Shown piece after piece: positions 11,038 to 22,000 of a stretch of 64,000 nt of DNA. Within the stretch, counting starts at the first letter, position 1; every line of letters starts with the position of its first letter. A model generated the notes under the pieces. The model ran no database searches. It was not told the DNA's origin and saw only the letters and a list, made by a program, of their open reading frames with translations. This DNA comes from AWTP1-13 sp963840075 (GTDB lineage Bacteria > Pseudomonadota > Alphaproteobacteria > Rhizobiales > Hyphomicrobiaceae), in NCBI GenBank assembly GCA_963840075.1, contig CAWIXS010000011.1, positions 142,007-206,006 of the forward strand, written 5' to 3'. Position numbers and translations under genes: made by a program.

Positions 11038-11131
11038 GCCGCGCCGCCCGTAGTCTGCCGACTGCTGCGCAGCTGTCGCTCCGACGGCAGACTCGCCCTA
11101 TCGTCGCAGCACTTTGTTAACGTCTGCGCGG

Positions 11132-11160
11132 CTTGACGATGCGGTTGCGAGCCGATTAAC
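11132..11160 (+). promoter_or_regulatory. Candidate promoter for the HIT gene
   Basis: CTTGAC (11132-11137), 17 bases, ATTAAC (11155-11160), ending 29 bases before the HIT start codon. The -35 matches perfectly, the -10 is weak. Confidence 0.4.
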
Positions 11161-11189
11161 ACGGGGCCCAGCAGGCAAAGGACATCCCG

Positions 11190-11612
11190 ATGGCTTACGA
11201 TACCAACAACGTGTTCGCGAAGATCCTGCGCGGCGAGCTGCCGGCCCACAAGGTCTACGAGGACGCCGACACCTTCGCGTTCATGGACATCATGCCGAGA
11301 TGCGACGGCCACACCCTGGTGATCCCGAAGGGGCCGGTGCGCACCATCTTCGACGCCGGCGGCGACCAGCTCGCCGCCTGCATGCGCACGGTGCAGAAGG
11401 TCGGCGCCGCAGCGGTAAAGGCGTTCGCCGCCGACGGCATGACCCTGCTGCAGGCCAACGAAGGCGCCGGCGGGCAGGTGGTCTTCCATCTGCATTTTCA
11501 CGTCATGCCGCGCTGGGTGAGCAGGTCGCTGGGGCCCGCCGGCACCCGGAGCGAGAAGCCCGAGGTGCTGGCCGCCAACGCCGAGAGGATCAGGAAGGCG
11601 CTGGCCGCCTGA
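11190..11612 (+). CDS. HIT family (HinT-like) protein
   Basis: Histidine-triad nucleotide hydrolase/transferase, 140 residues. The catalytic triad is complete (HLHFHVMPRW, about residue 97). The upstream family segments FAKILRGELPAHKVYEDADTF, FMDIMPRCDGHTLVIPK and ANEGAGGQVV are also clear. HinT proteins hydrolyse purine nucleoside phosphoramidates; the exact substrate here is unknown. A candidate promoter precedes it, so it probably starts a transcript running through the two following genes. Confidence 0.92.
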   Translation: MAYDTNNVFAKILRGELPAHKVYEDADTFAFMDIMPRCDGHTLVIPKGPVRTIFDAGGDQLAACMRTVQKVGAAAVKAFAADGMTLLQANEGAGGQVVFHLHFHVMPRWVSRSLGPAGTRSEKPEVLAANAERIRKALAA

Positions 11613-11632
11613 GCAGGGTGCAGGAGACCGCC

Positions 11633-12277
11633 ATGGCCCGAGTACTGATCATTGGCGCCAGCCGGGGCGTCGGCCTCGAGACGGTGCGGTGCGCGCTGGC
11701 CGAGGGGCATCGGGTGCGGGCGTTCGCCCGCGGCGCGGCATCGATCGCCATCGATCATCCCGAGCTGGAGAAGATCGCCGGCGATGCGCTGGACAGCGCC
11801 GCCGTCGCTCGAGCCCTGCAAGGCGTGGACGCAGTGATCGAGGTGCTGGGTGCACCCAAGGACCTGGGCGCCACGCTTCGGGGCACCAAGCTGTTCTCGA
11901 CCGCGACCCGCATTCTCATCGATGCCATGCGCGAGCAAGGCGTCGGGCGGCTGGTGGCGGTGACGGGCCTCGGCGCCGGCGACAGCCGCGGCCAGCTCGG
12001 CTTCCTCTACGACGCGCTCTTCTTTCCCCTGGTGCTGAAGCGCGTCTACGACGACAAGGACGTGCAGGAGCAGATGATCAAGGCGAGCGGGCTCGACTGG
12101 ACCATCGTCCGCCCCGGTATTCTGAAGGACGGCGAGGCAACCGGCCGGGCGCGCGCGCTGACCGATCCGAAGGATTGGCGTGCGGCGCCCATCAGGCGCG
12201 CCGATGTCGCCCGGTTCATCGTGCGCGAAGCCTTCGAGCGCCGGTTCGTCGGCCAGACCCCGCTTCTGATCGCGTGA
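11633..12277 (+). CDS. NAD(P)-binding atypical SDR (NmrA-like)
   Basis: Atypical short-chain dehydrogenase with N-terminal Rossmann motif IIGASRGVG at residue 6. It lacks a YxxxK catalytic pair. The segment TGLGAGDSRG and DWTIVRPGILKDG are typical of the NAD(P)H-binding 'SDR_a5' proteins (YwnB/HIM1-like, NmrA-like). It may act as a redox sensor or reductase; substrate unknown. 214 residues. It starts 20 bases after the HIT gene and overlaps the next gene by four bases (GTGA), so the three form one operon. Confidence 0.82.
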   Translation: MARVLIIGASRGVGLETVRCALAEGHRVRAFARGAASIAIDHPELEKIAGDALDSAAVARALQGVDAVIEVLGAPKDLGATLRGTKLFSTATRILIDAMREQGVGRLVAVTGLGAGDSRGQLGFLYDALFFPLVLKRVYDDKDVQEQMIKASGLDWTIVRPGILKDGEATGRARALTDPKDWRAAPIRRADVARFIVREAFERRFVGQTPLLIA

Positions 12278-13293
12278 GCCGCTGGGCCGACGATCCGGAG
12301 GGCGCAGCCGACGCGCTGATCCTGCGCAGCCTCGAGGATGTCGCCATCGAGGGCCGCCTCCTCGTGGTCAACCAGGGCGGCGCGCTTCCGGCGCGGCTGG
12401 AGGCGCGGGGGCTCACCCCGAGCCTTTGGAACCGGCGGCTGGTTGCGGGCCTGCGGGCCTCCCCCTGGCCACCGTCCGGGCCGTTCGATCTGGCTCTGCT
12501 GCGCCTGCCCAAGGCCCGCGAGGAGCAGGCCATGACGCTGCATGCGACGCTCAGTGTGGTTGGCGCCCGAGGCCGCCTCGTCCTCTACGGCGGCAACGAC
12601 GAGGGCATCCGCTCCGCCGCAACCATGCTGGAGGAGCTGTGCGGAGCCGTGGCGACGCTGGCGGTACGCGGCCACGGCCGGGTGCTGGCGGCGCGCCGGC
12701 CGCAGAGCACCGACAAGCTGCGCTGCACGCTCGCGTCCTGGCGCCTCCTGTCGCAGCTGGAGATCGCGGGAGCCGCGCGCCAGTGGGTGAGCTATCCCGG
12801 CACCTTCGCGGCGGGCCGCCTCGACGAGGGCACCGCGCTCCTGCTCTCCGCCTTGCCTGCGCTGCCCGCCGGCGCACGCGCGCTGGACTACGGCTGCGGC
12901 TCAGGTGAGGTCTCGGCGGCCGTGCTGGCCCTGCAGCCGGAGCTCGCCGTCGATGCGCTCGACAACGACGCGGTGGCACTCGAGGCCGTGCGCGAGAACG
13001 TGCCTGCGGCGCGCCTCGTCCTCGGCAGCCGCCTCGGCGATGCCGGCCGCAAGGCCTACCACGCAGTTCTCTCCAACCCGCCGCTGCACCAGGGCATCGC
13101 CGAGGACCACGCCATGCTCGAGCGCCTGGTGGCCGAGGCGCCCGCCCATCTCCGCCCCGGCGGGCTCCTGCAGCTGGTGGTGCAGCGCCGGGTGCCGCTG
13201 GAACGCCTGCTGGCGCAGCATTTCGCGAAGGTGGAGGTTGTCGCCGAGACCGGGCGCTACCGCGTCTGGAAGGCGCACACCGAAGGCCGCTGA
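12274..13293 (+). CDS. RsmC-like class I methyltransferase
   Basis: SAM-dependent methyltransferase with the two-domain layout of 16S rRNA (guanine-N2) methyltransferase RsmC. The N-terminal half lacks the SAM site (residues 1-190). The C-terminal half has motif I ALDYGCGSGEVSAAVLA, an acidic ribose-binding DALDNDAVALEA and the catalytic NPPLH motif expected for base-amino methylation. LVVQRRVPLERLL matches the RsmC/RlmG C-terminus. The GTG start overlaps the previous stop, indicating coupling. rRNA specificity is inferred from architecture. Confidence 0.82.
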   Translation: MSRWADDPEGAADALILRSLEDVAIEGRLLVVNQGGALPARLEARGLTPSLWNRRLVAGLRASPWPPSGPFDLALLRLPKAREEQAMTLHATLSVVGARGRLVLYGGNDEGIRSAATMLEELCGAVATLAVRGHGRVLAARRPQSTDKLRCTLASWRLLSQLEIAGAARQWVSYPGTFAAGRLDEGTALLLSALPALPAGARALDYGCGSGEVSAAVLALQPELAVDALDNDAVALEAVRENVPAARLVLGSRLGDAGRKAYHAVLSNPPLHQGIAEDHAMLERLVAEAPAHLRPGGLLQLVVQRRVPLERLLAQHFAKVEVVAETGRYRVWKAHTEGR

Positions 13294-13349
13294 AGCGGGC
13301 CGCATCGATTTGGCGCCGCCTTCCTCCCTCTCCCTTGCGCCAACGGGAT

Positions 13350-13428
13350 TCCCCTCCCCTCTGGCCCCGCAGGGGCCAAAGCGAGCGAAGCTCGCTTGTG
13401 CGCCTTCGGCGCAGGTGCGGGGAGGGGT
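13350..13428. repeat. Compound palindromic intergenic repeat
   Basis: An outer CCCCTCCCCT ... GCGGGGAGGGG pair encloses three consecutive small hairpins: GGCCCCGCAGGGGCC (13363-13377), GCGAGCGAAGCTCGC (13381-13395) and GCGCCTTCGGCGC (13400-13412). The rest of the 490-base spacer between the methyltransferase and azlD shows no gene. Confidence 0.7.
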
Positions 13429-13784
13429 TAGCGGTGGCGGTCGTCAAGCGGCAACCCATCCGCGTGCTCCCTTTCGAGACCCCGCGTTGAGAGGGCAGCT
13501 TCCGTGTCCTTGTCAGACCGGGCTGATCCCTGACACTTTGGACCGGTGACAAGGGCCTCGCCCGTTCACGTCCTTTTCTCCCGTTCACCCCCGGTTAAGG
13601 CTGCCGGCAGCTCGCCCGGCCGCCGAATTCCCGGCCTTCGGGGCCGTCGTAGAATGCCCATATCGTCTGGCGCAACCGGCGCTCTCCACCAGCGCCCAAT
13701 GCCGCCAGACGGTCGGCCACTCACCCGGCGGCCGCGCTCTTTGACATCGTGAACCACGCCCGCGGCGAGAGACTTGGCCCCGTC

Positions 13785-14130
13785 TCACCAGCCCACAAGT
13801 TGTGCCAGCATCAAGAGTCCGGCGCCGGCGGCGACGCCTGCCGCCACGCTGCGCCGGAACGCAAGGTAGAGCGCAACGCCGCCGGCGAAGGCCACGAGCC
13901 GCACACTGAGCGGCACCTCGACCAGCGCACCCGCGGGAAACAGGACCATGCGCGCCACCAGCCCCGCCACGAGGGCCGTCGCCACCGCGCGCACCCACTG
14001 GAACGGCGCGCCGGCCACATCGAGCCGGCTGCCCACCGCCAGGCCGAGCCAGCGCCAGAACGTCCGTGGCGAGATAGCCCGCGAGGAAGAGGGTGAGATA
14101 GCCGCCGAGGCCGTCGCCCAGGAAGCTCAC
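13785..14130 (-). pseudogene. azlD: AzlD branched-chain amino acid exporter subunit, frameshifted
   Basis: Small membrane partner of AzlC in AzlCD-type branched-chain amino acid export. The start is GTG 14130, overlapping the azlC stop by four bases. The frame reads SFLGDGLGGYLTLFLAGYLATD. One surplus base near 14061 then shifts the reading to FWRWLGLAVGSRLD, WVRAVATALVAGLVARM and the final segment ending LLMLAQLVGW. Removing that base gives an intact ~114-residue AzlD with three or four membrane segments. Either a recent mutation or a sequencing error; the intact sequence on both sides favours the latter. Confidence 0.8.
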
Positions 14131-14903
14131 GCCGGCCCCCGCCGCCGGCCCCGGCCGCCGAGCAGAAACGCCAGCGTGCCGCCGACGAGGCCGGTTGCCA
14201 GGAGATCGAAGCCCGGCGCAACCACGTGGAGCACGGGCGCCAGCGCGCAGCCGATGCCGATGGCGAGCAGGTCCATGCGCGAGGTCGAGGTCGCCAGCAG
14301 CGACAGCAGGAAATAGATCGGGATCACGAAAAGAAGCGTCGCCGACACCGGCGTCGGAACGCCGCCGGCCAGCATGTAGCCGAACACGGTGCCCGCCACG
14401 GATGCACCCGAGAAGGCGAGGCCGAAGCCGAGGTGGCTGGCGAGCCTTCTCTCGACCGGCATGGCAGGCAGGCGCCGGTGGGACTCGATCCAGGAGCTGA
14501 CGGCGACGAAATGCACCGCGAGCGCCTCGAGCAGAGGTTGCCGGCGCCGGCCCCTGAGCAGGGGGATGAGGGTGATGGTCATCGGCAGCAGGCGGAGCGC
14601 CGCCAGGGCGACGGCGAAAGCGGCGGCAAAGAGCGTCTCGTTGCGAGCGAGCTGGTCGACGAGCACCACCTGGTTCGGCAACGCCATCATGCTGCCGGCG
14701 ATGAAGGCGGCCTGTGCCAGGTCGAAGCCGCCGTCGCGGGCCAGCGCGCCGAAGCCGAGCCCCGAGGCAAACAGGAGCACGGCGGGCAGCGAGAAGGCAA
14801 CCCGCAGGCCGCCGGCGAGAGCACCCCACGCAAAGCGGGCGACCGGCGGCCGCAGACCTTCCGGTCCGTCATTCCCGCTGTCGCTGTCACGGCTTACCAT
14901 CAT
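14127..14903 (-). CDS. azlC: AzlC family amino-acid exporter, large subunit
   Basis: Integral membrane protein of the AzlC family, which with AzlD exports branched-chain amino acids. The 258-residue length fits. Visible family features are LPAVLLFASGLGFGALARD, AAFIAGSMMALPNQVV, RLLPMTITLIPLLRG, LGFGLAFSGASVAGTVFGY and a final helical pair ending FLLGGRGRRRG. Start could be ATG 14903 or 14900. Its stop overlaps azlD, so they are translationally coupled. It is divergent from the glycosyltransferase gene. Confidence 0.88.
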   Translation of the reverse strand: MMVSRDSDSGNDGPEGLRPPVARFAWGALAGGLRVAFSLPAVLLFASGLGFGALARDGGFDLAQAAFIAGSMMALPNQVVLVDQLARNETLFAAAFAVALAALRLLPMTITLIPLLRGRRRQPLLEALAVHFVAVSSWIESHRRLPAMPVERRLASHLGFGLAFSGASVAGTVFGYMLAGGVPTPVSATLLFVIPIYFLLSLLATSTSRMDLLAIGIGCALAPVLHVVAPGFDLLATGLVGGTLAFLLGGRGRRRGPA

Positions 14904-15226
14904 CTCTCTCCCCTACCCTCGCCTCCGGCAGAATAGCCCTCTGTCATGCCGAAGGGCAGGACCGGTGCGCCAGAACGCCGCTGCACGCAGCCATCGGTCG
15001 GCACCCGCAGCGCGGCTCTTTCGGGCACCGGCCGCCGGGCTGGAACCTTTTCGTTGGCAAAAACTTAAAGAAACCGATCGGCGGCCGTTGTGGCTGCCGT
15101 GCGGCGCACGGGTTCCCCACGAGACCTCGATTGAGTGTCGAAGGGTTGCGCGGCGGAGAGCCACGACAGCGGCCCGCAATCCAGACGGTTTCCCGTGCTT
15201 GCCGCTTTCGAAGGTAGGACCGACCT
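14904..15226. other. Divergent intergenic region (azlC / glycosyltransferase)
   Basis: 323 bases between the divergent starts. No coding frame is convincing. It must hold promoters for both directions; I could not pick a clear -35/-10 pair. Confidence 0.5.
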
Positions 15227-16609
15227 ATGCCGACGCTCGATCCCGCTTCCCTCCCCGCCTCGTCTTCCGCCACGCCGCCACAGGCGGCCTCCGGCTCTCC
15301 CGAGCATGGCCACGCCGCAGCCGGGACAGCCGCTCAGCAGCGGGCCGCAGCGGCCGCAGCCGCCATGAGCGGCGCCCACACCCTGATGGACGAGAGCGCG
15401 AGGGCGGGCAGCCTGCGCGGCGCCCTCCACGCCCGCCCGCTGAAGATCGCCCAGATCGCGCCGCTGATCGAGCGGGTGCCGCCGCGGCTCTATGGTGGCA
15501 CCGAGCGGATCGTCTCCTACCTCACCGAGCAGCTCGTGGCCATGGGCCACGACGTGACGCTGTTCGCGAGCGGCCGCTCGATCACCGCAGCGCGCCTCGT
15601 CGCCTGCTGCGAGCACGAGCTGCGCCTGAACCCCGCCGTGCGCGACCCCATCCCCTACTACATGGTGATGCTCGACAAGGTGCGCCGCATGGCCTCCCAG
15701 TTCGACATCCTGCATTTCCACATCGACCAGTTCCACTTCCCCGTCTTCCACGACACGGCGGCCCGCTGCCTGACGACCCTGCACGGGCGCCAGGATCTGC
15801 CCGATCTCGGCCACCTCTACGACGCCTTTCCCGAGATGCGGCTGATCTCCGTGTCGCTCGCCCAGCGCGCACCCATTGCCGGCGCCGACTTTGCCGGCAA
15901 CGTGGCCCACGGCCTGCCACGCAATCTGTTTGCTCCGACGCTGATCGGGGGGCGCGGCGGCTATCTGGCGTTTCTGGGCCGCATCTCGCCCGAGAAGCGC
16001 GTCGACCGGGCTGTGGCGATCGCCCGCACGGTAGGGCTGCCGCTCAAGATTGCCGCCAAGATCGACCGGGTCGACGAGGCGTATTTCCGCAAGGACATCG
16101 CGCCGCTGTTGTCCCACCCGGAGATCGAGTATATAGGCGAGATCGACGAGGCCCAGAAGGCCACGTTCCTCGGCGAGGCGCGCGCGCTCCTGTTTCCGAT
16201 CGACTGGCCGGAGCCCTTCGGGCTTGCCATGATCGAGGCCATGGCCTGCGGCACGCCGGTGCTCGCCTTCCGGCACGGCTCGGTTCCGGAGGTGGTCGAG
16301 GATGGCGTCACGGGCTACGTGGTGGACAGCGTCGAGGAGGCGATCTGCAAGATCGGCAGCCTCCTGGCGCTCGATCGGGCGCGTGTGCGGCGCCGCTTCG
16401 AGCAGCGGTTCACGAGCGAGCGAATGGCCGAGGACTACGTGAAGATCTTCCGTGACGTGATGGCGCGGCTCCCCGGCCGCAAGGAGGAGCGCGTGCACCC
16501 TATCGTCGTCGCCGAGACTCCCCCCGACTTCGTAGGCGAGACGCTGGGAAATCTGCCGCACCTCGGCGCTGCGGACCTCGGCGCCACGGGAGGCCCGAGG
16601 CGTGGCTGA
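15227..16609 (+). CDS. Family 4 glycosyltransferase
   Basis: GT-B fold retaining glycosyltransferase of family 4, 460 residues. After a ~70-residue low-complexity Ala/Ser-rich leader, the N-domain begins KIAQIAPLIERVPPRLYGGTERIVSYL. The C-domain has LGRISPEKRVDRAV and the nucleotide-sugar site WPEPFGLAMIEAMACGTPV followed by GSVPEVVEDGVTGYVV. Acceptor and sugar donor are unknown. The true start could be the ATG at 15365, inside the Ala-rich leader, but 15227 has the first in-frame ATG. Its end overlaps the debranching-type glucosidase gene by eight bases; such pairs are common in rhizobia and suggest joint action on a glucan. Confidence 0.9.
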   Translation: MPTLDPASLPASSSATPPQAASGSPEHGHAAAGTAAQQRAAAAAAAMSGAHTLMDESARAGSLRGALHARPLKIAQIAPLIERVPPRLYGGTERIVSYLTEQLVAMGHDVTLFASGRSITAARLVACCEHELRLNPAVRDPIPYYMVMLDKVRRMASQFDILHFHIDQFHFPVFHDTAARCLTTLHGRQDLPDLGHLYDAFPEMRLISVSLAQRAPIAGADFAGNVAHGLPRNLFAPTLIGGRGGYLAFLGRISPEKRVDRAVAIARTVGLPLKIAAKIDRVDEAYFRKDIAPLLSHPEIEYIGEIDEAQKATFLGEARALLFPIDWPEPFGLAMIEAMACGTPVLAFRHGSVPEVVEDGVTGYVVDSVEEAICKIGSLLALDRARVRRRFEQRFTSERMAEDYVKIFRDVMARLPGRKEERVHPIVVAETPPDFVGETLGNLPHLGAADLGATGGPRRG

Positions 16610-18883
16610 GGCGCCGCGCGGAGTTCGGGCGCAGTCCGCAGCGCTCCTCGAGCCTGCGGTGGCGGCCGGCGCTCCCGAGGCGGCGGTGTTGGCACCTGCG
16701 GCGGAGCCGACGAGCGACGATGCTCAGTTCTCGATCGCCGCCACCGGATCGCCGTCGCGCCCGCGGCGCACGCTGAAGCACAACGATACCTTCGCGGTGT
16801 TCGACAGCCACGGCGACATCGGCGCCGCCGCCGGCGGGCCGGACGGGCTGTTCGACCGCGACACGCGCTACCTCTCCCACCTCGAGCTCCTGATCGACGG
16901 CACCCAGCCGCTGCTGCTCGGCTCCTCCGTCAGGGACGACAACCTCAACCTGCAGGTCGACCTCACCAACCCCGACATCTACGCCGACGAGCACATCGTG
17001 CTTGCCAAGGACACGGTGCATATCGCGCGCGCCATCTACCTGCACGAGGGCGCGCTGCACGAGCGCATCGCCGTCTCCAACCACGGGCCGCAGCGCGTCG
17101 CCTTCACGCTCTCGCTCGCCTTCGCCAGCGACTTCGCCGACATCTTCGAGGTGCGCGGCATGAGCCGGCCGCGGCGTGGCCGCGCCTGGGCCGAGGTGCG
17201 CGACGCTGCCAACGCGGGGCTGCATTACCGCGGCCTCGACGGCGTGGCGCGCGAGACGGCGCTGAGCTTCGAGCCGGCCCCCACGCAAGCTCATGCACTG
17301 CATGGCGAGCTACGCGTTGGAGCTCGACCCGGGCGAAAGGTGCACCAATCTCGTCACCGTCGCCGCGCGCGGGCGGCTGCCCCGGCCGACCCAGACCTTC
17401 TTCAAGGGGCTCATCGTGCGGCACCGCGAGCTGATGGCGGCAACGCGCGCGGTGGCGAGCGTGGAGACCTCCAACAAGGTCCTCAACGAGATCCTGTGCC
17501 GGTCGATGTCCGACCTCTACATGCTCGTCACCGCCACGCCGGAGGGGCCCTACCCCTATGCCGGCATCCCCTGGTACTCCACCACCTTCGGCCGCGACGG
17601 CATCATCACCGCGCTCGAGATGCTGTGGGTCGACCCGTCGCTCGCCGAAGGCGTGCTGCGCCGGCTCGCCGCCTACCAGAGCCGCATCGAGGACCCCAGG
17701 ACCGACGCCAGCCCCGGCAAGATCCTGCACGAGATGCGCAGCGGCGAGATGGCCAGGCTCGGCGAGGTGCCGTTCGGCCTCTACTACGGCAGCGTCGACG
17801 CCACGCCGCTGTTCGTCGTCCTCGCCGGCCTCTACGCCCAGCGCACCGGCGACTGGGCCCTCGTGCGCGAGCTGTGGCCGGCGATCGAGCGCGCGCTCGG
17901 CTGGCTCGACGGCCCGGGGGACGCCGACGGCGACGGCTTCGTCGAGTACTGCCGCGGCTCGGACTGCGGCCTGCAGAACCAGGGCTGGAAGGACTCCCAC
18001 GATTCCGTCTTCCACGCCGACGGCCGGCTGGCGACGGGCCCGATCGCCCTCGTCGAGGTGCAGGGCTACGTCTAGGCCGCCAAGCGCCTGGCGGCCACCT
18101 GCGCGCGCAAGCTCGCCCTGCCGGAGCGCGCGGCCGGGCTCGAGGCCGAGGCCGAGGCGCTGCGCCGGCGCTTCGAGGACACCTTCTGGTGCGAGGAGAT
18201 CGGCACCTACGCGCTGGCGCTCGACGGCGACAAGGCGCCGTGCCGGGTGCGCACCAGCAACGCCGGCCACGCGCTCTATTCCGGCATCGCCGGGCGCGAG
18301 CGCGGCCGGCGCCTGGCGCGCGGCCTGCTCGAGCCGTCGTTCTACTCGGGCTGGGGCATCCGCACGGTGGCCGAGGGCGAGGCGCGCTACAATCCGATGT
18401 CCTACCACAACGGCTCGATCTGGCCGCACGACAACGCCATCATCGCCCAGGGCTTTGCCCGCTACGGCCACAAGCGCGGGATTGTCTCGGTGTTCGAGGA
18501 TCTCGTGCGCGCCGCCACCTACATGGACCTGCGCCGCATCCCCGAGCTCTACTGCGGCTTCCGGCGCCGCTCCGGCCGCGGCCCGACGCTCTATCCCACG
18601 GCCTGCTCGCCGCAGGCCTGGGCCGCGGGCGCCCTCTTCGCGCTGCATGCCGGCCATGCTGGGCCTCGAGTTCGACCCGGCCGCGCGCCAGATCCGCCTG
18701 GTGAACCCGGTGGTGCCCGCGGCGGCGGGCGACATCGTCGTGCGCAACCTCACGGTCGGCGGCGCCCGCGCCGACTTCGCGCTCCGCCACGACAGCCGCA
18801 CCTCCGTCTCCCTCGAGGTGCTCCACATCGAGGGCGACGTACAGCTCTCCCTGGTCTTCGACCCGGCCGCCGCGGGGGCGTAG
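16602..18883 (+). pseudogene. Amylo-alpha-1,6-glucosidase-like protein, two frameshifts and one in-frame stop
   Basis: Glycogen-debranching-type protein (N-terminal GDE_N_bis-like domain, then an alpha/alpha-barrel glucosidase domain). Recognisable segments: LKHNDTFAVFDSHGDI and GLFDRDTRYLSHLELLIDG, then IPWYSTTFGRDGIITALEML, and finally MSYHNGSIWPHDNAIIAQGF with PTACSPQAWAAGA. The frame shifts +1 within 17280-17283 and again at 18646. Between them an amber codon (TAG, 18073-18075) replaces the expected tyrosine in VQGYVYAAKR-type sequence. Without these lesions the protein would be ~760 residues, normal for the family. Start GTG 16602 overlaps the glycosyltransferase gene. It may be intact in the organism if the lesions are sequence errors. 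Confidence 0.85.
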
Positions 18884-19018
18884 GGTGCCGATGCCGCGAA
18901 GCGGCATTGCACCGGACTACGGGGCAGGCGAAGGCCAAGTGGCGCGGCAGCGCGCTGCGCGATCCGGGGGCGTAGGTTGGGTTTGCAATGCAGGCGGAGA
19001 GAAGGTTAACTGCCGTCC

Positions 19019-22000
19019 ATGACGGCGGTGGCGGTTGCCGAGCAGGCTATTGAGCAATTCATTGCGCGCTGGCAGGGCCTTGAGGGCGGGCGCGAGCGCT
19101 CCAACTCGCAGATGTTCCTGCGCGAGCTGACATCGGCGCTCGGACTGGGGCCGCCGGCACCGGGGGACTCCCGAAATCGCGACTACGTCTTCGAACGGAC
19201 GGTGACGTTCCGCGAGCCGGACGGCACCACGTCCACCGGCTTCATCGATCTCTACAAGAAGGGCTGCTTCGTCCTGGAGGCCAAGCAGAGCCGCCAGAAG
19301 GACGGCAAGAAAACCGTCCCCGGCCAGAGCGACCTGTTCAAGGCGGAGGAGGACAACACCAACCTGGGCCGGCGCACGGCAGATCGCGCCTGGGATGTGC
19401 TGATGCTGAACGCGCGCCGCCAGGCGGAGGACTACGCCAAGGCGCTGGAGCCGAGCGAGGGCTGGCCGCCGTTCCTCATGGTGTGCGACGTGGGCCACTG
19501 CCTCGAGGTGTTTGCGGACTTCTCGGGGCAAGGGAAGAACTACCAGCAGTTCCCCGACCGCAACGGCTTCCGCATCTATCTGGAGGAGCTGCGCGACGAG
19601 CAGGTCGCGGCGCGCCTGCGCGCCATCTGGAGCGACCCGCGCGCGCTCGACCCGGCCGCCCAGTCGGCCAAGGTCACGCGCGAGATCGCCGGGCGGCTGG
19701 CCAACGTCTCCAAGGCGCTGGAAGAGCGCAAGCACGATGCGGAGCAGGTGGCGTTCTTCCTCATGCGCTGCCTGTTCACGATGTTCGCGGAGGACGTGAA
19801 GCTGCTGCCCGAGGGCTGCTTCAAGCGCTGGCTGGAGGCGGCGCGCACCAACAAGTCGCGCTTCAAGCACGAGCTGGCGGACCTGTGGAAGGCGATGGAC
19901 AAGGGCGGCTATGCCACCATCGCCGAGACCAACGTGAAGAAATTCAACGGCAGCTTCTTCCGCAGCGCCTCGGTGCCCGATCTGGAGAAGGAGGAGATCG
20001 GCGAGCTGTTGGCCGCCGCCAAGTACAACTGGACCGAGGTGGACCCCGCCATCTTCGGCGCTCTGCTGGAGCAGGCGCTGAACGAGAAGGAGCGGGCGCG
20101 GCTCGGCGCCCACTACACGCCGCGTGCTTACGTCGACCCGCCTCGTCGTGGTGACCATCATGGAGCCGCTGCGCCAGGAATGGGCGCGCGTGCAGGCCAC
20201 CGCGGAGCGCCTGAAGGAGGAGAAGCGCGTCAAGGAGGCCATGGCCGCCGTCCAGGCGTTCCACGACAAGCTGTGCTCAACGCGCGTGCTCGACCCGGCG
20301 TGCGGCACCGGCAACTTCCTCTACGTGGCGCTGGAGCTGATGAAGCGCCTGGAGGGCGAGGTGCTGGAGGCGCTGGTGGACCTGGGCGGGCAAGAGGCGT
20401 TGAAGGGCCTCGAAGGCCACACCATCGACCCGCACCAGTTCCTCGGCATCGAGAAGAACCCGCGCGCGGCGGCGATCGCGGAGCTGGTGATCTGGCTCGG
20501 CTACCTGCAGTGGCACTACCGCACCAGGGGCGGCGACCCGTCCGAGCCGATCCTGCGCGACTTCAGGAACATCACGGTGATGGACGCTGTGCTCACCTGG
20601 GACGGCTATCCGCTGACCAAGGTGGAGGTGAAGGACGGCAAGCGGGTGGAGACCTACCCCAACGCGCGCCGTCCCGACTGGCCGGAGGCCGAGTTCATCG
20701 TCGGCAATCCGCCGTTCATCGGCGGCAAGGACATCCGCGAGCAGCTCGGCGACGCGTACACGGAGACGCTGTGGCGCGTGCACAGCCACATCAACGACAG
20801 CGCCGACCTCGTCATGTACTGGTGGGACCGCGCCGCTGAGATCGTCGCTGCAGCCCAAGTCGCCGACGCGAAGGTTCGGGCTCGTTACCACCAATTCCAT
20901 CACTCAGGTGTTCAGCGGCCAGCGTGTTATCGCGCGACACCTGAAGTCCAAGCGGCCGATTTCGCTGCTTGATGGCCATCCCAAATCATCCATGGACAAA
21001 GGCCACCCCTGATCACGCTGCGGTCCGCATCGCCATGACGGTCGGCTGCGCGGGACGGCACGAGGGCGTCGTTCGTGAGGTGGTGCGTGAGGACAGGCTC
21101 GACACTGACCAGCCGGAAATCGAGCTGAATGCCGAGACCGGGCGGATCAACGCAGATTTGACAGTTGGCGTCGATGTTACGTCGGCGGATGAGCTACTCG
21201 CCAACGAAGGACTTTGCTCGCCCGGCATGAAGCTGCATGGCGCCGGATTCATCGTCAAACCTTCAGAGGCCCAGCACCTGGGCCTAGGCAAGCGGGATGG
21301 TCTCCAGAAGCACATACGCCCCTATCGGAACGGCCGCGACCTGACCGCTACGCCGCGCGGTGTGATGGTGATCGACCTGTTCGGCCTTGAGGCGGATGAT
21401 GTGCGCAAGCGCTTCCCGGAGGTCTATCAGCACGTCCTGCAAGAGGTGCGCGACAAGATCAACGACAAGGGCGAGAGGGTGGGCCGTGCCTGGAACAGGC
21501 GGGACACGTATCGTAAAAACTGGTGGGTCTTCGGCAAGCCTCGGAGCGAGCTGCGTCCCGCTTTAATGGGCATGTCCCAATACATCGCGACGGTTGAGAC
21601 AGCCACTCACCGAGTTTTCCAATTCCTGAACGCCGAGATCTTGCCGGACAACAAACTCATCGTCATCGCCTCAGATGACCCGTTTCATCTCGGGGTGTTC
21701 ACTTCACGGGTGCACGTCGCATGGGCGCTGCGCGCCGGTGGCTGGCTCGGGCAGGGCAACGATCCCGTCTACGTCAAATCCCGCTGCTTCGATCCCTTCC
21801 CCTTCCCCGTCTGCTCCGACGCCCTGAAGGCCAAGATCCGTGCGGTCGCGGAGGAGCTGGACGCGCACCGCAAGGCGCGCCAGGCCGAGCACCCCAGGCT
21901 CACCCTCACCCAGATGTACAACGTCCTGGAGAAGCTGCGCGCGGCGCCGCCCGCGCCTCCCTCTCCCCGCTTGCGGGGAGAGGGATGGGGTGAGGGGCAG

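Noticed and set aside
18073..18075. TAG as a recoded sense codon (pyrrolysine or suppressor)
   Set aside because: Single occurrence, next to two frameshifts in the same gene; substitution or error is simpler and no recoding element is visible.
16602..18704. Reading the first frame of the glucosidase gene as one 700-residue protein
   Set aside because: After 17283 this frame becomes Arg/Ala/Pro-rich nonsense while the family sequence continues in the next frame.
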